DNA from: Camellia lanceoleosa
Lineage: Eukaryota > Streptophyta > Magnoliopsida > Ericales > Theaceae
Assembly: GCA_025200525.1 (NCBI GenBank)
Contig: CM045761.1
Coordinates: 44,152,190-44,216,189 of the forward strand
DNA: 64,000 bases
Direction of reading: 5' to 3'
In this document: positions 51,833-63,146 of the stretch, piece after piece
Layout: each line of letters opens with the position of its first letter
Numbering within the stretch: position 1 is the stretch's first letter
Notes under the pieces: generated by a model
The model's database searches: none
Seen by the model: only the letters and a program-made list of their open reading frames with translations
What the model was told of the DNA's origin: nothing
Made by a program: the position numbers and the translations under genes

Positions 51833-52247
51833 CGTATTTGTACATTTATTTTTTACTGATCTAAAATATATATACCTATGCAGGCCAAGATTTTTTATTA
51901 TTATTATTATTTTTTTTTTTTATTTTTTTTTTGGTAGAAATGAAAAGAGTGGTGAAAGTCCAAAGCACGTGGATGTATGACATCTCCAAAAAGTTGTTTG
52001 CCAAGGACGTGCAAAAATTGTTAATTATAAAAATAAAATAAAATAAAACAATAATAATAATATCATTTTCATACCATAACTTTTATCTTAGTAATAATAA
52101 TACTAAAACCTTTATCTTAATATGTAACATACCCACCGTTTTCTATCTTATCTTTAAATGTATTGATTTATATTTATGTACACCACTTGGCACATCTCGC
52201 CAGCACGAAACAATAGCATCTTTTTCAACGGAAAAAGATAATCTTTA
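51833..52247. other. Spacer between LINE and Tat element
   Basis: AT-rich with T runs near 51908-51930. No gene seen. Confidence 0.6.
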
Positions 52248-52252
52248 ATAAT

Positions 52253-52816
52253 TGACATGGATAGGCCCACAAGGACCACAGCCCATCGTGAGTAAATCCA
52301 GACCCACAATTTAGACCCCATTGCATAACTCGGTTAGTAAAACCCAGTACAGCTGGAGGCCAACTGAGCAAGGAAGGTCAATGATGCTCGGACACGTAGC
52401 GGGTGCAGAACAGGCCACGTCAACAGATAAAGATCTGCAAAGTTATTGCCACAGCACATCACCATTAATGCAGCCCATCACAGCATTTATTGTAACAACA
52501 CCTCTCAGCCGGAATGGCACCCCCTCACCTTGAACAAGACGAACCACGGCATAAGCTTTCGGCGGGGAGGTCAGAACGGCTGAGACAGCGAAATGATTAC
52601 CAAAGGATATAAGCAAAGCTTGAAGACAAAAGGAAAGTTAAGTTTTCTATCCCTCTTTCTCTCTCGTTACATTACCAGCCACATCTTCTAATTCACATAC
52701 CGGAGGGTTCGCCGGGGGACTACCCCGTTCCCCGTTGAACTTGTTTGCAGGTTATCTAGTGGACCCGGGGAGCTTGGATCGGTCTAGCCCATTCACCAGG
52801 ACGAACTGTACAATCA
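52253..52816 (+). repeat. 5' LTR
   Basis: TG...CA ends, 564 bp. By eye it differs from the 3' LTR at about 30 positions, nearly all transitions, with no indel. Confidence 0.95.
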
Positions 52817-52818
52817 GT

Positions 52819-52834
52819 TGGCGCCGTCTGTGGG
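52819..52834 (+). other. Primer binding site
   Basis: TGGCGCCGTCTGTGGG two bases after the 5' LTR, identical to the site in the minus-strand element. Confidence 0.8.
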
Positions 52835-52917
52835 AAGTGGTTGATCCGTGCGCCAGTTGTGTTCATTGTCGCCGGAGACCCTATTCCAGTGACTTCTACA
52901 TCTCACCCGTCAAGTGT

Positions 52918-54327
52918 ATGGTCACGACTAGATCCATGGCCTCTCACCATAATGCTACCGATCACCAAACTGACCCTCCCAATCCAAACAACCCACCACA
53001 GTACTTCGTCGAGCTCACCAACAGCATCAACCGTATGGCCGAGCAAAACTAGGCCTTAATCAATGCTCTGCTCCAACGAAACCTCCTTATTCCTCCACCA
53101 CCTCCAGATATTCCACCACATCCCGAACAAATTCCGGGCCATGCCATCCCACAACCCAATCCTCTTAACTCGGAGGGCTTGCAACCCCCTCACCCACATA
53201 TACATCCACCGCCTCCACCTCCACGTCCCACAATCGTAACACCAGCCCCCGAGGGAGAAGCCAGCAGCGTCCAACACCTGTCTCCCTCTGGTGGTGACAA
53301 CATTCCCCTTTGGGACGCTGAACTCCGAGCCATGAAGTTCCAACTCCAAGGAGTTATGCAGAATATCCAACATAAGCCTTCCACCACGGCAAACTCCCCA
53401 TTTGTCGCCTCCATCCGAGACAAACCCCTGCCCGCCAAGTTCAAAATGCCCACCATCGACCCCTTTGACGGAACGACCGACCCGGTCGACCACCTGGAGA
53501 CTTATCGCACCCTCATGATCCTCCACGCCTTCCCCGACGAAATCATGTGCCGAGCATTTCCCGTGACACTGAAGGGATCGGCTCGGCTATGGTTTAGCCA
53601 GTTACCACCAGATTCGGTCTCCACATTTCAGCATCTCAGTGACTCCTTCCTGAACCACTTCATCGGGGCCCCACGCCAGCGACGCCCGGTGACCCAACTC
53701 CTCAATATCCGTCAGACCGAGGGGGAATCACTGCGTAACTTTGTCACTCGCTTCAACATCGAAGCCTTGCAAGTTGCCGAAAATGATGATAAAGTCATCC
53801 TCACAGCCTTCATGGCCGGTCTGCAGTCATTCGATTTCCACTTCTCCCTCTCTAAGAACCCTCCGACCTCCATGGCAGCCCTACTCTCCAAAGCTCAAAA
53901 ATACATGAATGCCGAGGATTCACTAGCCGCTCGGCAGGACTCAACAACTAAATATCTAACCCCTAGAGAAAAGAGAAAAGACCAATAACCCAGTAACGCC
54001 CGTCATCATAACCAGACACCTCGCTACGCCGACCGACCCCCTCGCACCGACCGGTCACCACCAGTAAGACCGCCCGGTCGGTTCGAGCGATATACACCCC
54101 TCAATTCTCCCATGGAACACATCCTTAACCAGATCCAACGGGACTACCCCCTCAAATGGCCTCTCCCTCCACGGAACCCTTCCAATCGGAAAAACCAGTC
54201 CAAGTATTGCCGTTTCCACCAGGACCATGGCCATAACACCGACGATTGTATCAGCCTCAAGGATCAAGTGGAGACCCTCATTCGTCAAGGGCGTCTAAGC
54301 CGATTCACAGACACCCGCCCTCAGTAG
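52918..54327 (+). pseudogene. gag with three premature stops
   Basis: Begins MVTTRSMASHH at 52918. There is a Pro-rich N-terminus, a gag core (53460-53850: FPVTLKGSARLWFSQLPPD, FVTRFNIEALQVAENDDKVI), and a C-terminal zinc-knuckle-like CRFHQDHGHNTDDC near 54208-54249. In-frame stops occur at 53050, 53986 and 54325; at each the minus-strand copy has a sense codon (CAG, GAA, CAG). The frame is otherwise kept and runs straight on into pol, so the intact ancestor had one gag-pol frame. Confidence 0.88.
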
Positions 54328-57300
54328 AGACAAAGGACCGAGCCCCACAGAGACAATCGCAGGCACACCCCTCCACGGCGACCAGCTCAACCAGACCAAG
54401 GCCGCGATCGACCTCCCCAACAGCCTCGGCCACAAGGTAATCCACCCCCGCCTGTCGGTGAAATCAGAGTTATCTCAGGCGACCTTGCTTGCGGGGGACC
54501 GTCACGCTCGGCTCAAAGAGCAGAACTGAGAAAAATACGACAGGGCTCGGATAAGGCAGTCATCACGGTAGACCGACCCCCCAAGCAGCCCAAGCAGTGG
54601 ACAGAGCCCATTACCTTCACAGACGCCGACTGTACAGGCATTCATTACCCACACGATGACCCCCTCGTCATTTCTGCCATCCTCTCCAACTATAAGGTCA
54701 GGCGAGTCCTCATCGACAATGGAAGCTCTTCAGACATCATATTCCTCGGCTGCTTCCGCCAGCTCAAGATCAGAGAGGAAAGTCTGTCTCCACTCCAAAC
54801 CCCCTTGGCTGGTTTCACTGGCGACCGGGTGACCTCTTTCGGCTCCATTGATCTCCCAATCACCATTGGAGAGTACCCACGGCAGACCACGAAGTTGCTT
54901 ACTTTCCTTGTTGTCGACTACCCCTCTGCTTACAACATCATCCTCGACCGCACCGCCCTCAATGCCTTTCAAGCCATCACATCCACCTATCATCTTGCCC
55001 TCAATTTCCCTACCGATCTCGGGGTCAGAACAGTCAGGGGAGAACAGACCGTGGCTAGGAAATGTTATGTGGCCTCACTTAAAGAAGTCAAACTGAAGGA
55101 GGCGATGATCATTGAAGGACTTGACGTCCGGGTTGAGGACGAGCTGATCAGAGGCGAGCCTGTGGAAGAACTCGTTGAAGTTAACATTGATCCTACCAAC
55201 CCACTCAAAACTGCCAAAATCGGCAGTCAATTACCTCCCCAAGCCAAGGCCGACCTTACCGCTCTCCTGACCGAGCACAGAGACGTCTTTGCCTGGACTC
55301 ATGCAGACATGCCAGGCATCGACCTCTCTTTCATAACTCACCGCCTCAGTATTGAACCTCATTTCCGACCTTACCGACAAAAGCAGCGTATTTTCCACCC
55401 AGAACGCAACAATCTCATAGCTGCAGAGGTTGACAAACTCCTCGAGGCTCAGTTTATCCAAAATGTGGATTATCCTAAGTGGCTGTCCAATGTGGTCCTA
55501 GTTCGCAAGAACAATGGCAAGTGGCGTCTCTGCGTCGACTACTCTGACTTGAACCGAGCTTGCCCCAAAGATAGCTATCCACTCCCCCGCATTGATCTAC
55601 TGGTCAACGCCACGGCCGGTCATCAAATGCTCAGCTTCATGGATGCTTTCTCCGGGTACAACCAAATCGTGATGCACTCATCTGACCAGGAACACACATC
55701 CTTCATCACCGACCGGGGCACCTACCACTACCGTGTCATGCCGTTCGGACTGAAGAATGCTGGGGCCACCTACCAACGTTTAGTCAATGCAGTCTTCCAC
55801 CATCAGATCGGACGGAACATAGAAGTGTATGTGGATGACATTCTCGTCAAGAGCAAACTCTCCACTAACCACCTCACCGACCTACGAGAGACTTTTGCCA
55901 CCCTCCGCAAATATCAGATGAAGCTCAATCCAGAGAAGTGTGCCTTTGGTGTAGGATCTGGAAAGTTCTTGGGTTTTATGGTCAGTCAACGCGGCATCGA
56001 GGCCAACCCTGAGAAAATCAAGGCCTTGATTGAGATGCAGTCACCCAAAACCGTTAAAGAAGTTCAAAGACTCACTGGCAGAGTGGCAGCCCTCAACCGT
56101 TTCATCTCCCGCGCAACGGATAAGTGCCTACCATTTTTCAAAGTTCTTCGACAGACTTTTGAATGGACAACTGAATCCGAAGAAGCCTTTCAACAGTTAA
56201 AACAGTGCATGGCCAATCCTCCCCTTCTCTCACAGGCAATCACGGGTGAGCCCCTCTTCCTCTACTTAGCAGTATCAAGCACCGCAGTCAGTGCAGCTCT
56301 CATCAGAGAGGACGGCTCAGTCCAACGGCCGGTCTACTATATCAGTCGGGCTCTCAAGGGAGCGGAGCAAAACTTCCCCCTATTAGAAAAGTTGTCCCTG
56401 GCCTTGGTCACCACCTCCAGACGACTCCGCCCCTACTTCCAAGCCCATTCCATAGTGGTCCTCACCAACCAGCCCCTGAGGAAGGTCATGCAGCAACCAG
56501 AGCTCTCAGGAAGACTAATGCAGTGGTCAGTAGAACTAAGCCAGTTCAACATCTCTTATCGCCCCCGGACAGCAATCAAGGAGCAAGCTGTAGCCGACTT
56601 CATCTTGGAATTCACCAATCCAGCCCCAATCGCTAACCCTCCACCCCCACCAACTCCACCAGAGCTTGAAGATCCTCATTCCTGGACACTCAATGTTGAC
56701 GGCTCGTCTCGCAGAGAAGGAAGTGGGGCCGGCCTCATCCTCACCTCCCCTGAGGGGGGTTATTTCAAATGTGCTCTCCGTCTCTTGTTTGCGGCCAGCA
56801 ACAATGAGGCCGAATACGAAGCATTGATAGCAGGACTTCGTCTGGCCAAAGACATTGGTGTTAGCCACATCCGTGTGTTCAGTGACTCCCAACTTATCAT
56901 CAGCCAGATCACGGGAGAATTCGATGCCAAGGATACCACAATGCGGGCTTACAGGGACATGGCACTCCCCCTTGTTCGCCTCTTCAATACTTTCCAGATC
57001 AGACACATACCTAGAGCGGAAAACTCCAAAGCAGATGAGATGGCCCAGCTGGCCTCTGCCGACCAATCCGACCTTAGCCATGGAGTTCACCTCGAATACC
57101 TAACTCACCCGGCCATCTCATCCGACCTACAAGAAGTGCAATTCCTCCAGACGGAACCCATCCCTTGGGCATCCGACATCTTCCTCTTCTTGACCACTGG
57201 AGAACTCCCAGATGACCAACAGCAGGCTGCCAAGGTCAGAGCTCGGTCGTCTAACTACATTCTGGTCGACGGCGTCCTTTACAAGCGCAGTTTTTCACGA

Positions 57301-57447
57301 CCGTACCTGCGATGCCTCAGCCCCGCCCAAGCAACCTATGTAATGCAAGAGATCCATGAAGGAATCTGTGGCAATCATTCGTGGCGTGTCTCGACACAAA
57401 GTACTCCGTCAAAGCTACCGGCCGACTCTCAACAAAGATGCCACTGA
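54328..57447 (+). pseudogene. Protease, reverse transcriptase, RNase H, archaeal-type RNase H
   Basis: Open for over a thousand codons after the last gag stop, in the gag frame. Protease active site IDNGSSSDI (54712-54738). RT motifs KWRLCVDYSDLNRACPKD, MPFGLKNAGATYQ and catalytic YVDDILVKS (55828-55854). RNase H with LYLAVSSTAVSAALI. Archaeal-type RNase H at about 56681-57060 with NVDGSSRREGSGAG, NNEAEYEALIAGL and FSDSQLIISQI, all acidic residues present. The integrase zinc-finger region begins about 57160 and loses frame near 57385. This is the best-kept pol in the window. No start codon of its own is needed because it would be made as a fusion to gag. Confidence 0.9.
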
Positions 57448-58379
57448 TTTTGTGCTTAAATACGACAAGTGTCGGTAACCGCCAACATCCCCATGCTCCT
57501 CCCATCGATTGACAGCCCTTACCCGTTCGCCAAATAGGGGATCGACTTGGTTGGTCCACTTCCCACTGGTCGAGGCCAGACCAAGTTCGCGATTGTTGCC
57601 ATTGATTACTTCACCAAGTGGGTCGAGGCAGAACCCCTTGCCACAATCATCGAGCGGAACACCACCAAGTTTATCTGGCAATCGATCGTCTACCGATTTG
57701 GCATCCCTCAGGCCATCGTCTCCGACAACGGCAAACAGTTCGACAATGCTAAATACAGGAAATTTTGTGCAGATCTCCAGATTCAACCATGCTTCTCTTC
57801 CCCCGGTCATCTCCAAGCAAATGGCAAGTTGAGGTCACCAACCGTTCTCTCCTAAAGATCATCAAAACTAAGCTCGAAGCTGCTAAAGGCCTCTGGGCTG
57901 AGGAACTACCACATGTACTCTGGGCTTACCGAACCACTGCCCGGACTCCTACTGGGGAAACCCCTTTTTGCTTAACATATGGCACTGAGGCGGTCATTCC
58001 GGTAGAAGTCGGTCTGCCCACCCCCAGGGTCTTACATCCGGATCTCGCCTCAACCGAAGAACTCCGTCAAGCAGACCTGGACCTCATCAAAGAGCTCCGA
58101 GAGACTGCTGCTATCAGATTGGCTTCGTACCAGCAGAAAATGAGAACACACTACAACCGCAGAGTCCGACCACGGGAGTTCTCTGTAGGGGACCTTGTCT
58201 TGAGAGAAGCAACTCTCAACACAAAGAATCCGACCGAGGGCAAACTTGCAGCCAAATGGGAGGGACCCTACGTTGTGAAGGCCCGCCCACGGCCAGGCAC
58301 TTACCGACTTCAAGACATGGATGGCCGAGACCTTCCCCATCCCTGGAATACTGAACATCTGAAGCGTTACTATCAGTGA
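57448..58379 (+). pseudogene. Integrase core and C-terminus
   Basis: The core is open at 57547-57855 (AIDYFTKWVEAEPL, VSDNGKQFDN). A single-base loss near 57823, seen by comparison with the minus-strand copy (ATGGC-AAG against ATGGCCAAG), shifts the rest into the frame at 57765-58379, which ends WEGPYVVKARPRPGTYRL and NTEHLKRYYQ. The catalytic Glu segment sits at that break. Confidence 0.88.
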
Positions 58380-58504
58380 ATTCCCACTTTTGTATTATCA
58401 AACTTGTTGTATTTTCCTTTTTCAAATACATAATACAAATGCCGACTGGAGTTCCAATCTTCTATAATTCAACTGTCTGCATATCGCTTCCATGAACCTT
58501 TCGC

Positions 58505-58860
58505 TTGCAGCACTTGCAACCTCGGCCAGACCGAGCACCTTCAAAAGCCTCGGCCAGACCGAGCACTTTCAAAAACCTCAGCCAGAACTGAGCACTTTCA
58601 AAAGCCTCGGCCAGACCGAGCACCTTTAAAAGCCTCGGCCAGACCGAGCACCTTCAAAAGCCTCGGCTAGACCGAGCACCTTCAAAAGCCTCGGCCAGAC
58701 CGAGCACCTTCAAAAGCCTCGGCGACCAGACCGAGCACTCAAAGCCTGAGCTAGACTGAGCAGTTCAAAGCCTCGGCCCGACCGAGCACTTCAAACACTA
58801 ACTGCCTCGGCCAGGCCGAGCACTTCAAAGCCTCAGTTAGACTGGGCACTAACTGCCTCA
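58505..58860. repeat. Hairpin minisatellite, shorter version
   Basis: About a dozen units of 26-30 bp, related to 25400-26290, with stems CTCGG(CCAGA)CCGAG and CTCAG(CCAGAA)CTGAG. The last units are more diverged. Confidence 0.88.
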
Positions 58861-59600
58861 ACACTGGGATCAACCTATGAACGAAATTTCATAAAGTAGG
58901 ACACTCAATCACAATCTGACGCTTAGTCACAATTTCAGAACCACCTTCTTACTTAGTCAACTTCCCAAGGTGTTCTCACATTTTTCATCTCCCCCACCAC
59001 CTAGTTTATTTCTCCCACTGACTTGAAACCTACCTTTTTATCTTCATCCATGGATCCTTCACCCATACTTACTCAATTACAAGTATTAATCCCAGTTAAA
59101 CATCATGTTGCACAATTTCACAATCCCATTTTTCAATCTCCATCAACCACTCTCATCCATCAAAACTTCAATACAAGTCCCATTAAGGAGTTCTTTACTC
59201 CACTTTGCATTTAAGATTTATCTCAGTCCAATTTTACTCAGCATTAAGGAATTCCTTACTTTACTTTGCATCTCATTTTTATACAAGTCCTATTTCAGCA
59301 TCACCTTGAACCTCACTGAATTTTCATACCACTCCAATCTGGCTCTGCATTGAGTTTTTCAGTTTTATACGGGTTCAGTTTTACTATGCATAAGTTTCAG
59401 TTTTACTGAATTTTAACTTTGTTCAATATTACATTTTTACGCCATTCCCAACCTTCATTCACACTGGCTTATACATAGGCAAACACAATCACTCAAAGGC
59501 AATTTTTATTCATTCAAAAATGTGTACATTAGTCCACTACAGTACTTACAAAAAAAAAAATTACAATGTGTATACAAAGAAAAAACAAAACACTACTCCA
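58861..59600. other. Spacer between hairpin repeats and aORF end
   Basis: Pyrimidine-rich on +. Short frames here (59023-59353) look spurious. The counterpart in the minus-strand element holds the 54-bp repeat, which I do not see in array form here. Confidence 0.5.
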
Positions 59601-59602
59601 AT

Positions 59603-62050
59603 TTACCCCTCATCTTCGCTGGAGATCAAATCTGCTTCTTCAACTCCTTCATCCAAGGGAGTCTGGGCCACATCATCCTCCCCAATCGTGACACTACTCA
59701 GGTCAAGCCCTGGGAACAGCTCCTCAGCCCTTCTTTTGAACATCTTCCACCATTGTCCCCAAGATTTCGCCATTTCATGCTTATAGAAATGATCGTTGGA
59801 AGCTCTCAATGACCTCGGCCAGATCTCCCCAGACTCCTCCTAGCTGCTTCATTGGCATCAATGGCCATCTGAAATTCAGCGATCCTTGAATTGTTCAACT
59901 TGTCTGGACGGGGTAGGCTGCCTTTTCAGAGGCCGCTTTCGCCCTTTCCTCGTCCAGCTCTTTTTGAAGGATCGCCTTCTCAGAGGACGCTTTGGCCCTT
60001 TCCGCTTCCAGCTCCCCACGCAGGGCCTCAACCACAGTAGCTGCCCTCCCCCTCTCCTCCTCCACCTCTTTCTTCAGGCTCTCCTTCTCCGCCGTCGCTT
60101 TCTGCATCTCTACTTTCAACTCCCCCATCAGCCTCCCCTTCTCCTCCTCTGCCTTGGTCAGTTCTCTCTCCAACTTCTTTTGCAGAGCCTCAACCTTGGC
60201 ATCCGCTGTCATTCTGCCGGCTCCTCATTCTTTGTTCATGGCCTCTTATGGCTTTCGACCGCGATGGCACAAGCTCTGTGGGACTCCTCTAACTTCTTCT
60301 GCTCACCAGTCAACTGGAACTCGAGCAACACAACCCTGCAACGTGTGTCCTCCAACTCCAACTTGACTGATGGCAGCTCAGTATAGGCAGCCTTCCACTC
60401 AGCGCTCTCCTTCTTCAACTTAGCCAACCCAGCCTTGGCCTCTTCAGCCTTTAGTTTGGCTCCCCCAGCTTTCCTCAGCAGGGCCCCCGCCAGGGTAGTT
60501 ACCTCCATTTGTGCGGGGCATAACTCCCTGAACAGGTCGGCCTCGTTGAATACAGAGGCCGAGCGCAGTCCCGTTTCTTCCACTATCTTCACTAAACGGT
60601 GCATGTCAGCATAGCGTGGTAAATGGTCACCTGCATCCATTCCCCTTTCCTGGGGTGCAAGCCCCCGTTGAGTCTGCTCTCCTCCACTTGGCTCCGCCCC
60701 AGTCGACCCAACTCCTACTTGCATCATTGGGGCGACCTCCACAGCCTCCACCGTTGGGATAACCCTTACCACTTCTGGGGTCTCCACCACAACTGGGGCC
60801 TCCTTCATTTTCTTGAACCCAGGCTCCCCTACGGCCTCTTCTGGGGCACTTCTCTTCTTCTTCTTCCTCTTCAGAGCCTCCCCCTCCTTCCTGACTTTCT
60901 CCTTCACTAGATCCATAGGGGGCTTTCGTGGCTCAAAAGTGCTTAAGTCCTTCCCCCCCAATGGCTTTGGGCGTGGTCGGATCCTCTCCTTCGCGATCGG
61001 CTGTGCCGGTCGGTCATCTTGCGCCTTCTTAAATTTTATGGCCTTGGCAAGGATGGCTTGAGGTCCCCACCGACCATTGTGGACCCAAATTTCGACCTCA
61101 AGCAGGCGACGACCGAATCCACTGGCGTCCCACTTGGCCTTCTCCCTCTCCCTCTCCCTCCTTCACCCTCTTCACCCTCTCCTCTGTCGCAGCCCCCAGT
61201 CTTGCCTCCACCGTCCTGATCGGCACCTTCCAGACGGTGCGCACTCTAGGCCCCCCGTTGGCAGACGCATAAAACCACCGTGCTCGCCACCCCTTTATCG
61301 ATGTGGGCAGCCCAGCTACCAAACCCTTCCCCGCAGCTGCCTGCAGCGTGACCCATGTCTCATGCTGCCCTGAAGCCTTGTGGCAGGCGAAGAATTCCTC
61401 CACCGTCATCGACTCCCCTTTATTCGCCTTTGGCCAGGCGCTTGCGCAGGCCAGCAAAATCTTCCAAGCATTGGGCATCAGCTGGCCTGGTGCTACCTCC
61501 AGGTGGTTTAGCACGTCCACTACTATTTGAGGCAGTGGCAACCTCAGTCCACCCTTCAGCGCCTCCTCGTATAGGGAAAACTCCCCTGGCCTGGCATCCG
61601 ATGGCATTTCCGTTGACGTTGGCAGCAACAGCTCCACTTCCACTGGAATCTGGTATTTCTCTCGGATGGCCTCCAACTCCGCCATCGCCGACTTGTTGCG
61701 TCCGTTGATCTGCCCGCCGACCGATGGGCTTCAGCTGCAATCATGGTGGAGCCATGGAAACGTATCGCTGGTTCCCCCACCCTCTCCGTTTTGTACTGTG
61801 CAGCTAATTCCTCTGCATCATCGTCTCCCAGTGGATCCACCCTCACATTCACGTTTTCTTCTTGCGTCATTTCTAAAGTGTGTCTGCGGATCGCTTCTGT
61901 GGCAGGCACTAAGAAGTCGAAGAAATGCTCCAATGGTGTATCGCGCACAACAAATGGTGTAACACTTGGAATGTTTTGGGTTCTTGAGAACAGGTAAGTA
62001 AATCGAATAATACCAAAAGCCCACGGTTTACCCGTATTCCAATGATCCAA
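59603..62050 (-). pseudogene. Antisense ORF (aORF) of the plus-strand Tat element
   Basis: Opposite to gag-pol. It starts at the ATG at 62050 (MDHWNTGKPWAFGIIRF) and is broken into 62050-61556, 61685-61098, 60961-60236, 60212-59895 and 59809-59603. The domain LRLPLPQIVVDVLNHLEVAP with WKILLACASAWPKAN is at about 61560-61430. After it come a charged linker, coiled coils (KKLEESHRACAIAVES; KVEALQKKLERELTKAEEE) and an acidic end EEADLISSEDEG. The match with 22154-24756 over its whole length, including both ends, shows that this is a real ancestral gene. It has no enzyme motif that I recognise; binding of nucleic acid or capsid by the coiled coil is a guess. Confidence 0.78.
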
Positions 62051-62269
62051 ATTAATTTTCGCCAGTTTGAAAACTTTTCAAATCATCCGCCAAAACTGCC
62101 TCCTCAATGCCCATAATAATGCCCTGATGTTTCACTTCTGATCTAACGCTTGACCTTTCTCCTCCCTCGAAATTCTGCCACGTGTATGGCCTTGATGCGC
62201 TGACTTCTGCCCTTACCTTGTCTTTTCCACTTCAAATCATCACGTGATGCGCCGCCTCTTGAGCCCCGT

Positions 62270-62505
62270 GCCCTTCCGCTCGGCCACCCACGCGGTCGAC
62301 CCGCCTTGTGATCGGCCTCACAGTCGGTCGCCCTCACGGTCGACCCTCCCACTCGACCACCCTCACGATCGACCTCTCCCGCTCGGCCGCCCTCACTCTT
62401 GGTCGGCCTCACCCGCCGCACTCACGGCCGACCATTCCCCGCCTTTCACCCTCACGGCCGACCTCTCCTCGCCGATCACCTCTCACGGCCGCCGGTCTCT
62501 CCCCA
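62270..62505. repeat. GC-rich repeats between aORF start and 3' LTR
   Basis: Degenerate copies of CGACC(T/C)TCCC.CTCG and CCCTCACG motifs, the complement-side equivalent of 21715-21945. The units are less regular. Confidence 0.6.
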
Positions 62506-62577
62506 CCGGGAGGACCCATCTTCCTTGTTATTATTCCCTTCGTTGGACTAAAGCTGCACTCGGGAATGGGGGACTAC

Positions 62578-63141
62578 TGACATGGATAGGCCCACAAGAA
62601 CCACAGCCCACCGTGAGTAAACCCAGGCCCACCATTTAGACCCCATTGCACAACCCGGTTAGTAAAACCCAGTACAGCTGGAGGCCAACTGAACAGGGAA
62701 GGTCAATGATACTCGGACACGTGGCGGGTGCAGAACAGGCCACGTCAGCGGACAAAGATCTGCAAAGTTATTGCCACAGCACATCACCATTAATGCAGCC
62801 CATCACAGCATTTATTACGACAACACCTCTCAACCGGAATGGCACCCCCTCACCCTGAACAAGATGAACCACGGCGTAAGCTTTCGGCGGGGAGGTCAGA
62901 ACGGCTGAGATAGCGAAATGATTACCAAAGGATATAAGCAAAGCTTGAAGACAAGAAGAAAGTTAAGTTTTCTATCCCTCTTTCTCTCTCGTTACATTAC
63001 CAGCCACATCTTCTAATTCACACACCGGAGGGTTCGCCGGGGGACTACCCTGTTCCCCGTTGAACTTGTTTGCTGGTTATCCAGTGGACCCGGGGAGCTT
63101 GGATCGGTCTAGCCCATTCACCAGGATGAACTGTACCATCA
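62578..63141 (+). repeat. 3' LTR
   Basis: 564 bp, same ends as the 5' LTR, preceded by the purine tract GGGAATGGGGGAC (62562-62574). Confidence 0.95.
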
Positions 63142-63146
63142 ATAAT

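Larger units (their letters stand above)
52253..63141 (+). mobile_element. Complete Tat (Retand-like) LTR retrotransposon
   Basis: 10,889 bp with two 564-bp LTRs and a 5-bp duplication ATAAT (52248-52252 and 63142-63146). It has the same layout and family as 21078-32504. gag, protease, RT and both RNases H lie in a single frame from the ATG at 52918, interrupted by three stop codons, and the integrase has further frameshifts. Confidence 0.96.

Noticed and set aside
52321..52533. 70-codon frame repeated at 62646-62858
   Set aside because: It is the LTR read as protein; both LTRs give the same frame.
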